Assembly: GCF_003716585.1 (NCBI RefSeq)
Contig: NZ_PTJO01000006.1
Coordinates: 1-64,000, forward strand
Source of the DNA: Corynebacterium alimapuense
GTDB lineage: Bacteria; Actinomycetota; Actinomycetes; Mycobacteriales; Mycobacteriaceae
Reading direction: 5' to 3'
Length of the DNA stretch: 64,000 bases
Shown: piece after piece, positions 30,046-38,935 of the stretch
Position numbering within the stretch: position 1 is the stretch's first letter
Layout of the letters: each line of letters starts with the position of its first letter
Translations under genes and position numbers: made by a program
Notes under the pieces: model-generated
What the model was told of the DNA's origin: nothing
The model's input: only the letters and a program-made list of their open reading frames with translations
The model's database searches: none

Positions 30046-31059
30046 ATGTCCAACGCTATCGCCACCCACATCCAACTCGCTTCCCGCCCCACCGGCTGGC
30101 CTACTCAGGACAACTTCCGCAGCGAGCAGATCACCTACCCCGAGCCCCAGGCCGGCCAGGTACGGGTCCGCAATGAGTTCATCTCCGTTGATCCCTATAT
30201 GCGTGGCCGGATGAGCGAATCTCGCTCCTACGTCGCCCCCTACCAGATCGGCGAGACCATCGCCGGTGGCGCCATTGGTCGAGTTATCGAATCTGCTGCC
30301 GAAGAAATCCCGGTTGGCTCAGTAGTCCTTCACCAGCACGGATGGAGCGATATCGTCCAAGGCGAGGCTGCTGACTTCCGCGTTGTCCCAGAAATCCCGG
30401 GCCTGCCACTATCGGTGCGTCTACACATCATGGGTATGACCGGAATGACCGCTTATGTCGGACTGACTGCCGTGGCACAGATGAAGCAAGGAGATACCGT
30501 GTTCATCTCCGGCGCTGCCGGAGCCGTGGGCACCGCAGCTGGACAGATCGCGAAGCTGCTCGGCGCCTCCCGTGTCATCGGCTCCGCAGGATCCGATGAG
30601 AAGGTTGCACTGTTGACTGAAAAGTACGGCTATGACGCCGCTTTCAACTACAAGGACGCTCCCGTTCGCGAACAGCTGGCAGCAGCCGCACCCGAAGGAA
30701 TCGACGTCTACTTCGACAATGTCGGTGGTGACCACCTCGAGGCTGCACTCGACGCCCTCAACACCGGTGGACGTGCGGCACTGTGCGGAGCGATTTCCGG
30801 CTACAACTCCACCGAACGGGCCGTTGGCCCTGACAACATGGTCAACATGATCACCCGCGGCTTGGAGCTCAAGGGCTTCACCTTGGGCAGCTACCTACAC
30901 TTGGCACCTGAGTTCACCGAAAAGATGACCGGCTGGTTCAGCCAGGGTCAGATCGCCTATGACGAGACCATTGTCGAAGGAATCGATCACACCGTGGATG
31001 CATTCCTCGACATGATGAATGGCGCTAACACCGGAAAGATGCTGGTTAAGGTCAGCTAG
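30046..31059 (+). CDS. NADP-dependent medium-chain reductase, CurA-like
   Basis: A 337-residue MDR-family oxidoreductase of the prostaglandin reductase/curcumin reductase group (zinc-free). It opens with a catalytic domain (FISVDPYMRGRM, the family motif) and has the Rossmann loop VFISGAAGAVGTAAGQIAKLLG. The sequence FDNVGGDHLEAAL follows. Such enzymes reduce the C=C bond of enones with NADPH, so detoxification of reactive carbonyls is likely. Together with DUF1304 and the divergent TetR it may form an inducible stress unit. Confidence 0.9.
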   Translation: MSNAIATHIQLASRPTGWPTQDNFRSEQITYPEPQAGQVRVRNEFISVDPYMRGRMSESRSYVAPYQIGETIAGGAIGRVIESAAEEIPVGSVVLHQHGWSDIVQGEAADFRVVPEIPGLPLSVRLHIMGMTGMTAYVGLTAVAQMKQGDTVFISGAAGAVGTAAGQIAKLLGASRVIGSAGSDEKVALLTEKYGYDAAFNYKDAPVREQLAAAAPEGIDVYFDNVGGDHLEAALDALNTGGRAALCGAISGYNSTERAVGPDNMVNMITRGLELKGFTLGSYLHLAPEFTEKMTGWFSQGQIAYDETIVEGIDHTVDAFLDMMNGANTGKMLVKVS

Positions 31060-31361
31060 TTAGCAGACGTTAGACCGTCACCGATAGGCCGGCTTTTAGG
31101 AGTCGGCCTATCGGCATAGTGCCATCCCTATGGAGTTGAGGTTCAAAAGAGCACAGAGTGGGGCCTCAGAGCTACCGCAACGAGGCCACCCATATTGCCC
31201 AACTCTCTGATCATTTTCTCCGGACATAGGCTTCATCGGTGCACACTATTTCAATCAATGACGATTCTAGGATGAACACTTTTCTGCACATTCAGGACTG
31301 GGGCTTGGCTATTACTAGCTGGCACCCACCCTGAATTAGAATATGTAGTTAATCTAAAGCA
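31060..31361. other. Intergenic region with hairpin and nnr promoter
   Basis: The hairpin at 31081-31114 lies just after the reductase gene. At the right end, TAATCT (31350-31355) sits 6 nt before the nnr ATG. Nothing else was recognised. Confidence 0.5.
31081..31114 (+). terminator. Strong hairpin after the reductase gene
   Basis: A perfect 11-bp stem, CCGATAGGCCG with CGGCCTATCGG, over a 12-nt loop, starts 21 bp after the stop. No T-run follows, so it may act as a weak or factor-assisted terminator or as an mRNA-stabilising hairpin. Confidence 0.6.
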
Positions 31362-32912
31362 ATGAGCCACTTCTACCCTGTTACCCGGATTCGCGCCTGT
31401 GAACAGTTGCTACTCGATGCCCAGACGGAGCCAGATCAGCTCATGAGGCAGGCGGCACATGCCGTGGCAGTAGCCGCTGCAGCCATGCTCGATGACTCCA
31501 CCTCCGGACCAGTATTGCTACTGGTAGGTGCAGGTGGCAATGGTGGGGATGCTCTCTATGCCGGTGCTGAGCTGCTAGCAACCACCAGCGTGGATGCGGT
31601 TCTGCTCGGACGCGATGGGCGAGTTCATCCCCAGGCCCTTGCCGCGTTCAAACAGCAAGGCGGGCGTCTCCTGAGTGATCTTCCCACCTATCCAAGCTCC
31701 TATCCCCTCATCATTGATGGTGTACTCGGTATCGGCGGCCACGGTGGAATCTCGACCGATCTCCAGGAGTGGCTAGGAACAGTCCATTCTCGAGACACGC
31801 GGATCTTGTCAGTTGATGTGCCCTCAGGCGTAAATGCCGACACTGGTGCGCTGCCGACGCAGTCGGGATACGTCATTGCTGATGTCACAGTGACGTTTGG
31901 TGGCCTCCGCCCAGCCCATGGACTCTCCGCCAGTTGCGGAGAGGTCCTTCTGGCCGATATTGGCCTCAAAAAATCTAGTTTGGCTGCAAATCTACTCAAA
32001 GACGACGCTGGTTCCCCCGCTAGATGGACTGCCCGAGCGCTGACTAGCGATCATCGCCAATGGCCAGAACCACTCACATCTGTGGCACCTCTCGCCTACC
32101 GACATTCCCTAGAACCAGGTCCAGATGAGGACAAATACTCCGGCGGAGTGCTTGGTGTCTGCGCTGGCAGCTCGGCTTATCCGGGTGCAGCCGTATTGGC
32201 TACCGCCGCTGCCGTGCGCGCCACCAGCTCCATGGTCCGCTATGTAGGAAGTCAGAAGCTCGAGGTTGTTCGAGCGCTGCCTGAGGTGGTCATTTCCGAT
32301 TCAGTCGCCGAAACCGGCCGAGTACAGGCCTGGGTAGTAGGCCCAGGCAGAGGAACCGGAGCAGCGGCCCGACGAGAATTGGAAGAGCTGCTCCACCGTC
32401 CGGAGCCACTACTGATCGATGCGGACGCCCTCAGCATCCTCGCCGACAACACCAGTATGCGCACTATTTTGCGCAATCGACGCGGCATTACCCTTTTGAC
32501 TCCGCATGCCGGAGAGTTCCGCCGGCTCTCAGCAGCGCTCGATACATCAATCCCCGATCCCAGTTCGGACCGAATCGGAGCCGTACTAGCCCTAGCCCGA
32601 GATCTCTCCTGCGACGTGCTACTCAAAGGCCGCCACACGGTCATCACTACTGGAGAGGATGTCATTACAGTGGACGCAGGCTCATCATGGGCAGCAACTC
32701 CCGGCTCAGGAGATGTGCTCGCTGGGATCATCGGAGCATGGCTAGCGCGATCAGCCGCCAGGACAGAATCCGGGGCAGTACCACTAGCTGTCCAGATACA
32801 TGCAACCGCCGCTTGGCTGGCTGCTCAGACCCCGGACGGACCTGCACCCACCTCCGCTTTCCGCATCGCGGAGGCAGTTCCACAAGCCACTGCCCGGATA
32901 ACATCTGCATAG
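31362..32912 (+). CDS. nnr: Bifunctional NAD(P)H-hydrate epimerase/dehydratase
   Basis: A 516-residue repair enzyme that restores NAD(P)H from its hydrated form. The N-terminal epimerase domain (residues about 1-215) has LLVGAGGNGGDALYAG, and the C-terminal ADP-dependent dehydratase domain has GRGTGAAARRELEELL, LLTPHAGEFRRL, LLKGRHTVIT and the signature GSGDVLAGIIGAWLA. Both halves look complete. The ATG lies 6 nt after TAATCT with no ribosome-binding site, which suggests a leaderless mRNA. Confidence 0.94.
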   Translation: MSHFYPVTRIRACEQLLLDAQTEPDQLMRQAAHAVAVAAAAMLDDSTSGPVLLLVGAGGNGGDALYAGAELLATTSVDAVLLGRDGRVHPQALAAFKQQGGRLLSDLPTYPSSYPLIIDGVLGIGGHGGISTDLQEWLGTVHSRDTRILSVDVPSGVNADTGALPTQSGYVIADVTVTFGGLRPAHGLSASCGEVLLADIGLKKSSLAANLLKDDAGSPARWTARALTSDHRQWPEPLTSVAPLAYRHSLEPGPDEDKYSGGVLGVCAGSSAYPGAAVLATAAAVRATSSMVRYVGSQKLEVVRALPEVVISDSVAETGRVQAWVVGPGRGTGAAARRELEELLHRPEPLLIDADALSILADNTSMRTILRNRRGITLLTPHAGEFRRLSAALDTSIPDPSSDRIGAVLALARDLSCDVLLKGRHTVITTGEDVITVDAGSSWAATPGSGDVLAGIIGAWLARSAARTESGAVPLAVQIHATAAWLAAQTPDGPAPTSAFRIAEAVPQATARITSA

Positions 32913-32948
32913 TTTTTTAAGATATCAGCAGCTTAGAAACTCGGTAGA

Positions 32949-32977
32949 TTAAATGATTGATTAATACAATCATTTAA
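32949..32977. repeat. AT-rich inverted repeat between convergent genes
   Basis: Arms TTAAATGATTG and CAATCATTTAA are perfect over 11 bp with a 7-nt spacer ATTAATA. An outer imperfect pairing (GTAGA with TCTAC) extends it into the stop codon of the winged-helix gene at 32983. It is unlike the surrounding GC-rich sequence and may be a bidirectional terminator or a recombination scar. Confidence 0.6.
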
Positions 32978-32982
32978 CTGAT

Positions 32983-33960
32983 CTACTTAGCCCCGCCAGT
33001 GACCTTTCCACCAGACACAGTAAACGCCCAACTCAATCCATTTTTCGTCAGCACCGATGGCCGGTGTTCATCAGCCAAAATCAATGACTTATCACCGTAA
33101 CCCAGCAGAATCTCATCGAAGGCAGGGAGTGTGAACTGGCGATCAATAGCGTCCTGGAGCTCTGCCTCGGTGACATCCTCTTGCCACTTAGCCATCCAAT
33201 AGGTTTGCCCAGAGACCTCAAAGGAGCAGACTTCTTCGGCCAGACTAGCCGCCTGCCTTACCTGTGCCATCTTCAATCCAGACCACCAGGCGAGGTCTTT
33301 AATCGAGGCTGGTCCATGAGAACGGAAATACCTAGTACCTAACTCCGCCAGCGCCTCATCACCAGAGAACTCTCGTTGCCGTGTGGGAAGACGATCCACG
33401 TGGAGGAAGCTCTCTTGAGCGCCAACCTTGGGTCCTTGAATCAGATCACCCTGGCTGCCGAAGTACCGCATCAGGTGTGCTCCACGGTTGTCACCGGGAT
33501 CCACGCCAGACTCACGCAGCACCTGATAGATCGAACTGCGGGGGAGTGGGTCACTATGTCCACGCTCAAGCAGAGCACCGTAGAGCTCAGTTCTCGCGGC
33601 ATCGACCAAATCCTCCGTCAACCCAATCAGTGGCCAACGCCTCGACTGGGCACGTTCGATCCGCGGAAAACACAGACGCATCATCCAGCGGACATCCTCT
33701 GCCGGCATGAAGTGCAGGGTGCCGCGCTGCGGCCAGCCGCGCACAATCTCATAGTCAGCCACTGCCTGCAAGACGTCTTCATCGCTTTTGCCACAGCGCA
33801 AACCGATCGCCCTAATGCCGCCAGGGTAGGACTGACCTTGCAGTGCCAACAGGTGGCGGGCCACCGTAGCCGGGTCAGACAACCCGGCAGGATGGGCGGC
33901 CGAGAAAGCCAAACCTTGGGCAATCATCCGCCGGGCGCGCAGTTCGCTCAGTTCATCCAT
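32983..33960 (-). CDS. Winged-helix DNA-binding domain protein (HTH_42/AlkZ-like), short C-terminus
   Basis: A 325-residue protein of the winged-helix family related to AlkZ/YcaQ DNA glycosylases. It shows LLALQGQSYPGGIRAIGLR near residue 43 and the QxD-region variant RGWPQRGTLHFMPAEDVRWM, which suggests a base-excision or DNA-binding role. The C-terminal part ILLGYGDKSLIL is followed by only about 37 residues ending VTGGAK; relatives I remember continue about 50 residues (a VVGTW-type strand and a basic helix). The end coincides with an AT-rich inverted repeat, so the tail may have been lost. Confidence 0.75.
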   Translation of the reverse strand: MDELSELRARRMIAQGLAFSAAHPAGLSDPATVARHLLALQGQSYPGGIRAIGLRCGKSDEDVLQAVADYEIVRGWPQRGTLHFMPAEDVRWMMRLCFPRIERAQSRRWPLIGLTEDLVDAARTELYGALLERGHSDPLPRSSIYQVLRESGVDPGDNRGAHLMRYFGSQGDLIQGPKVGAQESFLHVDRLPTRQREFSGDEALAELGTRYFRSHGPASIKDLAWWSGLKMAQVRQAASLAEEVCSFEVSGQTYWMAKWQEDVTEAELQDAIDRQFTLPAFDEILLGYGDKSLILADEHRPSVLTKNGLSWAFTVSGGKVTGGAK

Positions 33961-34008
33961 AGCCAGCCATTCTGCCTTATCGAACCAACATGAGGCTGGA
34001 CCAACTTA

Positions 34009-34716
34009 TTAGCGGCTCAAAGGACGTGAACTTCCCACACTCACTCGGCCGTCGCGCACCTCGAGCACCGAGTCGAAGGCATCAAGAAGTGAACGGTCAT
34101 GGGTGACCATGACCGTCGCCACTCCGGTGTCATCGGTGAGTTCTCGGAGAAGGTCGACGATCTCGCACGAAAGCTGCCTATCAAGCGAGGCGGTAGGTTC
34201 ATCAGCTAGCACTAGTACAGGTTCGCCCATGAGCGCTCGGGCGATATTGACGCGTTGCCGCTGTCCACCTGAGAGCTGATTGATTTTCCGTTCACCAAGA
34301 CCTGCCAGACCCACCCTTTCCAGCAACTCTTCGGCGTGGGTGTGGCGTTGGCGCAGGGCTTTGCCTCGCAGACCGCGAAGGTGATCGGTGATGAGTAGCT
34401 GATCACGTACTTTTAGCGATCCGAGCAGGTTGGCCTGTTGGAACACGATGCCAATGCGTTCTCTCCTGATTCGGCACCGCTGCGCCTCCGTGGCATCGTG
34501 GAACGCCATTCCAGCAATCCTCACTGAGCCGGAGGTAGGGGAGAGCAGGCCGGCAGCCACCGACAACAAGGAAGATTTACCGGAGCCAGATTCACCGACC
34601 ACGGCAATCATCTGCCCGGATTCGGCTTTCATATTTACGTGATCGAGGGCAGTAACGTGGCCATCCCCATCGGGGTAGATCAGCTGAGTGTTGGTGAGCT
34701 CAAGAACAGTAGTCAT
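34009..34716 (-). CDS. hrtA: Heme exporter ATPase, HrtA-like
   Basis: A 235-residue ABC ATPase of the MacB/LolD type. Walker A GESGSGKSSLLS, Q-loop FQQANLLGSL, signature LSGGQRQRVNIARAL, Walker B VLVLADEPTASLD and the H-loop MVTHDRS are present. The start is ATG at 34716, directly after the stop of the permease gene (34718-34720). With the FtsX-like permease and a divergent NarL-type two-component system, the locus matches HrtBA-ChrSA of corynebacteria, which exports heme when it becomes toxic. The heme assignment rests on this layout. Confidence 0.78.
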   Translation of the reverse strand: MTTVLELTNTQLIYPDGDGHVTALDHVNMKAESGQMIAVVGESGSGKSSLLSVAAGLLSPTSGSVRIAGMAFHDATEAQRCRIRRERIGIVFQQANLLGSLKVRDQLLITDHLRGLRGKALRQRHTHAEELLERVGLAGLGERKINQLSGGQRQRVNIARALMGEPVLVLADEPTASLDRQLSCEIVDLLRELTDDTGVATVMVTHDRSLLDAFDSVLEVRDGRVSVGSSRPLSR

Positions 34717-34717
34717 A

Positions 34718-35797
34718 TTAGGCATTTCCTCCGAGTGCACTTAGCGGATCGACTGAGGCGACTTGCCAGGTGGCGATGAATGCCCCCACCACACCGAGCA
34801 ACCAGATTCCGACGGCGGGAGCGATCACAGTGACTGGAGACAAAGCAATGGGGACAGCTTGGGCGGCAAAAACGCCCAGCCCCCAACCGACTACAGATCC
34901 CGCCGTGACCCCGAGGCCAAGAATCAAGGCCCCCTGGCCAAGCGAATCAGTCATCAAATAGCGGGTTGAGGCACCCAGTGCCCGAAGGATTGCCAGGTCA
35001 CGAGTGCGCTGGATCGTCCACACAGCCAGGAAAGACACGGTCACCAATGCGGAGATTCCATAGAGAAAGCCCTGCATCGCACGCAGCGAACCTTGCTCTG
35101 ATTGGTAGGAAGCCAGCCCGGAAAAGGACTCCTGAACGGTGGCCACCACCGTGCCGGTTTGTGACGACGCCTCCGTCCACTCACTGTCGGTGAGCTCACC
35201 ATCGATGGCCAGCACCGTTCCTACTGCTTCTTCATCGACATGCGACACCGCCTGCCAGGTGGCGGTGTCTGCCCATACAACCGGAACATGGGAATAGAAC
35301 TCATCGGGCGCATTTGAGAGCAGTTCTACCTCGACACCGCCCAGGGTGATGGAGTCTCCTGGCCGGGTACCGGCGGCGTCGATAAGCGAGGAAGAAACCA
35401 CCACACCACCCGCAGGTATCTGCCCGCCACCGGGCAATGAGTCTCCGGCAGGTAGCCCGATGACAGCGACCGAGGCGGCAGAACTCGCCTCCAACCGCGT
35501 CATGGTCAAGCCCACCGGGGATACCGAAGCAATCCCCGCAGTGTTTTCCCAAGCCTCAACGTTGTCAACCGTCACGGCAGAATCGGTGAAGGAAATTTGC
35601 GCATCCTCACCTTCCGTAACGGGGGCAAAGGCAAAGCGATCAGGGCCCAATGTCGACAGCGCTGAGGTGCTTTGTGCACCAAGCCCGCTGGTCAGGCCGG
35701 TCAACATGACTAGTAGGAGAGTAATCAGTGCGACTACCGCACCGATGAGAGCAAATCGGCCACGGGCATGGACGATATCCCGGATTCCGAGGAACAT
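34718..35797 (-). CDS. hrtB: Heme exporter permease, HrtB-like (FtsX family)
   Basis: A 359-residue permease. It begins MFLGIRDIVHARGRFALIGAVV: an amphipathic start and the first helix, followed by GLTSGLGAQSTSALSTLGPDRFAF, the HrtB-like first external segment. A large periplasmic domain (residues about 45-235) precedes three helices of the FtsX domain (RTRDLAILRALGASTRYLM in the cytoplasmic loop). I chose ATG 35797 with AAAGGA upstream; a longer frame reaches 35941 but would overlap the divergent kinase start. Confidence 0.8.
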   Translation of the reverse strand: MFLGIRDIVHARGRFALIGAVVALITLLLVMLTGLTSGLGAQSTSALSTLGPDRFAFAPVTEGEDAQISFTDSAVTVDNVEAWENTAGIASVSPVGLTMTRLEASSAASVAVIGLPAGDSLPGGGQIPAGGVVVSSSLIDAAGTRPGDSITLGGVEVELLSNAPDEFYSHVPVVWADTATWQAVSHVDEEAVGTVLAIDGELTDSEWTEASSQTGTVVATVQESFSGLASYQSEQGSLRAMQGFLYGISALVTVSFLAVWTIQRTRDLAILRALGASTRYLMTDSLGQGALILGLGVTAGSVVGWGLGVFAAQAVPIALSPVTVIAPAVGIWLLGVVGAFIATWQVASVDPLSALGGNA

Positions 35798-35879
35798 ATG
35801 CTGGTCCTTTCTTAGGGCAACATCTTCGATCCTGGTCTGGTTATCGCAAGAATCCATCAGCCGGGACGTTGAACTCTGG

Positions 35880-35897
35880 ATCAACCAGTCGGTTGAT
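35880..35897. promoter_or_regulatory. Palindrome in the hrtB-chrS divergent promoter
   Basis: ATCAACC and GGTTGAT are perfect 7-bp arms separated by AGTC. The site lies 36 bp before the kinase start and 82 bp from hrtB. It is a good candidate for the binding site of the adjacent response regulator; this is inference. Confidence 0.5.
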
Positions 35898-35933
35898 GTT
35901 TCGGCAGATAACCAGCGACTAGGGTTCGTTGGA

Positions 35934-37169
35934 ATGAACACCTCTTTGGCTTCAACTCAGACTCCGTTGGCGCGGGTGTTGTTGACGATGAGAGTTGGCC
36001 TGCACCTGATGTTTGCCTTCTTGCTCCTGCTTGGATTGCTGCGTTTTGTGCTCACCGATCCCACCCATTTGACGCAGACTTCGGTCATACCGCTAGTCAT
36101 CGCATTGGCGGTGGTCTATCTCTTCGGCACAGTGCAAGAAAGTCGCCGGCCTGCTGGAGGTCCCCGCCCGTTGCCCACCGCGTTGGTCTATGGCTGGCTG
36201 GCGATCGTGACGGTGCTCTGGTGCGCCCTGGTGGCAGTAACCATTGACTTCGTTTGGCTATTATTCCCGCTAGTCTTGCTATTTCTGCAGGTCTTGCCCC
36301 GAATAGCTGGGCTAGTTGCTGCACTGGCGTTGTGGGCGATCGCAGCCTTCGTACCGGTAGTTTTACACCCAGAAACCTGGTCCGTAGGTTCTGCGGTGGG
36401 GCCGGCGATCGGCACCATCCTGGCGGTAGCGATCTACCACACCTATCGCACTCTCAATTTGGAAGTTGCCCATCACCGCGCAGTAGCCCAAGACTTACAA
36501 GCCACTCGGGCGGAATTGGCGGCATTTGAGCATCAGTCCGGCCAGCTGGAAGAGCGCGAGCGCCTCTCCCGGGAGATTCATGACACGGTCGCCCAAGGTC
36601 TTAGCTCCATCCTGCTGGTGGCTCGTGCCTCCCGTGGCAGCCTGGGCCGTGGTGACTACGACGCGGTGGCGACCCAATTGGACACCATCGAAGAGCAGGC
36701 AGCAGACAATCTCTCGGAGGCCCGCCATTTCGTTCAAGATCTAGCATCATCACCAATCGAGGAGTCGCTACCGGTAGGCCTGCGCCGGATTATCGGACGG
36801 ATCAGTGCTAGACAAACCGCTCTCAATAGTCCGCTAGAGCTCTCGTTGGAGCTGTCCGAGCACGTGGACTATCTGCTGCCGGAACCGCTCTGCCAGGTGA
36901 TCTTGCGAGCAGCTCAAGAAGCCTTGGCCAATGTGGTTCGGCATTCTGGGGCGACGCGAGCAGTAGTCACCCTGGCAGTATGGGACAACGAAATCAGCCT
37001 CGATGTCGTTGACGACGGGTGTGGCTTTGATGGCCACCACGGATACGGCCTAGCAGGGTTGGCCACGCGGGTTGAGTCAGTCGGTGGGGGATTGGTCATC
37101 GAAACCTCCCCTGGACATGGCACAGCCTTAGCGGTGCGAATCCCCTTGATCTATCAGGAAAAGAATTAG
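35934..37169 (+). CDS. chrS: Sensor histidine kinase, ChrS-like (NarL/DesK type)
   Basis: A 411-residue membrane sensor. About six hydrophobic segments fill residues 15-165 with no large external domain, so the signal is probably sensed within the membrane, as proposed for heme sensing by ChrS. A coiled coil leads to the HisKA_3 H-box LSREIHDTVAQGLSSILLVARAS with His216. The HATPase domain has EALANVVRHS (N-box) and DDGCGFDGHHGYGLAGLATRV (G boxes). The start is ATG at 35934 without a strong ribosome-binding site. The response regulator gene follows after 2 bp. Confidence 0.85.
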   Translation: MNTSLASTQTPLARVLLTMRVGLHLMFAFLLLLGLLRFVLTDPTHLTQTSVIPLVIALAVVYLFGTVQESRRPAGGPRPLPTALVYGWLAIVTVLWCALVAVTIDFVWLLFPLVLLFLQVLPRIAGLVAALALWAIAAFVPVVLHPETWSVGSAVGPAIGTILAVAIYHTYRTLNLEVAHHRAVAQDLQATRAELAAFEHQSGQLEERERLSREIHDTVAQGLSSILLVARASRGSLGRGDYDAVATQLDTIEEQAADNLSEARHFVQDLASSPIEESLPVGLRRIIGRISARQTALNSPLELSLELSEHVDYLLPEPLCQVILRAAQEALANVVRHSGATRAVVTLAVWDNEISLDVVDDGCGFDGHHGYGLAGLATRVESVGGGLVIETSPGHGTALAVRIPLIYQEKN

Positions 37170-37171
37170 CC

Positions 37172-37786
37172 ATGGCAATCCGAGTAATGCTCATCGATGA
37201 TCATCCGGTCGTCCGCGCTGGATTGCGCACCATCCTCAATGGTTTCGAAGACATCAACGTAGTAGCTGAAGGGTCGGATGGCACCGCTGCCTTGGCAGCT
37301 GGAGTCCTTGACCAGGTTGAGGTGGTGGTCTGCGATATCCAGATGCCGGTGATGGATGGGATCACTCTTACCCGCAAGCTGCGGATCGCGGGAGGGCCTC
37401 CCGTGCTCATCCTCAGCACCTATGACACTGAAGCCGACATCGTCGCAGCTGTGGAAGCAGGTGCTCTGGGGTACTTGCTCAAAGATGCCCCAGAACAGAC
37501 GCTGCACGAGGCTATCGTGGCTACCGCCGAGGGTCGGCGCACCTTAGCGCCAGCAGTTGCTGCGGCTCTCGCCCAGCGCATCGGGCAACCCCAGCAGGCT
37601 CTTAGCTCCCGCGAAATCGAAATCCTGCAAGCTCTGGAATCTGGTGCGGGCAATCGAGAGTTGGCTCACCGTCTCTTCATCTCGGAAGCAACCGTCAAGA
37701 CTCATCTGGTGCATATTTATCAAAAGCTCGAAGTGGAAAACCGTACTGCGGCAATAACCGTGGCTAAAAGGCGTCGATTGATCTAA
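37172..37786 (+). CDS. chrA: LuxR/NarL-type response regulator, ChrA-like
   Basis: A 204-residue response regulator. The receiver domain begins IRVMLIDDHPVVRAGLRTIL, with the phosphoacceptor Asp55 in VVCDIQMPVMDG and Lys in LLKDAP. The LuxR-type helix-turn-helix reads LSSREIEILQALESGAGNRELAHRLF and EATVKTHLVHIYQKL. It pairs with the kinase upstream and is expected to activate hrtBA under heme excess. Confidence 0.88.
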   Translation: MAIRVMLIDDHPVVRAGLRTILNGFEDINVVAEGSDGTAALAAGVLDQVEVVVCDIQMPVMDGITLTRKLRIAGGPPVLILSTYDTEADIVAAVEAGALGYLLKDAPEQTLHEAIVATAEGRRTLAPAVAAALAQRIGQPQQALSSREIEILQALESGAGNRELAHRLFISEATVKTHLVHIYQKLEVENRTAAITVAKRRRLI

Positions 37787-37814
37787 GCAGAGCAATCGAG
37801 CTACTACGTCAGTT

Positions 37815-37834
37815 TTGCAGCTATATAGCTGCAA
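37815..37834. promoter_or_regulatory. Perfect 20-bp palindrome
   Basis: TTGCAGCTATATAGCTGCAA is its own reverse complement with no spacer. It lies 28 bp after the chrA-like stop and about 80 bp before the flavin monooxygenase start. Without a loop or T-run it suits a dimeric repressor better than a terminator. The regulator is unknown. Confidence 0.5.
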
Positions 37835-37915
37835 TGGTGTCCAGGAGGCAGACAGCATCCCATGCATCCCGTGCATCCTTCGCTCAAGCTATCTGCGACC
37901 TCTAGAATTGAAGCT

Positions 37916-38923
37916 ATGTCTCATAGCGTTTTCGCCGGACACCACGAAGCCATCATTATCGGTGGCGGCCAAGCCAGTCTGGCCACTGCCTACTACCTGC
38001 GCAAGGCTGGGGTGGACTTTCTCATCGTGGACGATCAACCCTCACCGGGTGGCTCTTGGCAGCAGATGTGGCCCTCGCTGACGCTGTTTTCCACCCATGA
38101 TTCTTCGAATCTTCCCGGCTGGCCGATGCCTGCCTATGATGGCTTTCCGCCAGCTCAACACGTGGTGGACTATCTCACGCGCTATGAGCAACGCTATGAC
38201 CTTCCGGTGCAACGCCCAGTCCGAGTCGAGCGAGTCGAATTCGATGGGCAGCACTATCTGCTCCACGCTGGAGAGCGTTTTTGGAGCGCCAATTATGTAG
38301 TTTCAGCCACCGGCACGTGGGGCGCTCCGTTCGTGCCTACCTATCCGGGATCTTTCGATGGCACCATGTGGCACTCCACCAATTACCCCGGACCAGAGCC
38401 TTTCCGTGGCGCCCGGGTGGCGGTAGTCGGGGGAGCGAACTCTGGGGCGCAGATCGCCGCAGAGCTTAGCGAAACCTCGGAGGTGACCTGGTACACCCGT
38501 GGCCAACCACAGTGGATGCCAGATGAGGTTGATGGCCGAGTGCTTTTCCGCCGTAATCGGCTGCGCGCGTTGGCAGTGCAAAAAGGTGAGCCCGATCCTG
38601 GTGCGGATTCAGATCTGGGCGATATCGTCATGGTCCCAGAAGTCTTGACAGCCCGAAATGCTGGTCGATTAGTGGCCACCCCGATGTTCACATCGCTAGA
38701 TGAGCTCGACTGCGATCATCTGATTTGGTGCACCGGTTTCCGCCCGGATCTGCGGCCGGTGCGCTCAGAGCTCGATGACCGTCTGCCGAAGCATCCTGGT
38801 CTGTATTTGGTCGGTTATGGCGATTGGGTGGGTCCTGGTTCTGCGACCATTACTGGGGTAGGGCCCTATGCCCGCGACACTGCCCGGGAGATTGCTCAGG
38901 CCTTGGGGAAATCCCTGCGCTGA
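37916..38923 (+). CDS. Flavin-containing monooxygenase-like NAD(P)/FAD oxidoreductase
   Basis: A 335-residue flavoprotein. The FAD-binding motif IIIGGGQASLATAYYLRKAG is near the N-terminus. A second, NADPH-binding motif reads VAVVGGANSGAQIAAEL at about 165-180, and the ATG-like motif WCTGFRPDLRPV follows. The size and the GGSWQQMWPSLTLFS stretch fit the CzcO/YlmS-like group. I chose ATG 37916, since TAGAAT lies 7 nt before it and upstream residues are not conserved-looking. The substrate is unknown. Confidence 0.85.
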   Translation: MSHSVFAGHHEAIIIGGGQASLATAYYLRKAGVDFLIVDDQPSPGGSWQQMWPSLTLFSTHDSSNLPGWPMPAYDGFPPAQHVVDYLTRYEQRYDLPVQRPVRVERVEFDGQHYLLHAGERFWSANYVVSATGTWGAPFVPTYPGSFDGTMWHSTNYPGPEPFRGARVAVVGGANSGAQIAAELSETSEVTWYTRGQPQWMPDEVDGRVLFRRNRLRALAVQKGEPDPGADSDLGDIVMVPEVLTARNAGRLVATPMFTSLDELDCDHLIWCTGFRPDLRPVRSELDDRLPKHPGLYLVGYGDWVGPGSATITGVGPYARDTAREIAQALGKSLR

Positions 38924-38935
38924 AGGATCAACGAA

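Noticed and set aside
35346..35933. Long N-terminal extension of the kinase frame
   Set aside because: It overlaps the divergent hrtB-like gene antisense, and the Ser/Thr/Pro-rich text has no family features; start placed at 35934.
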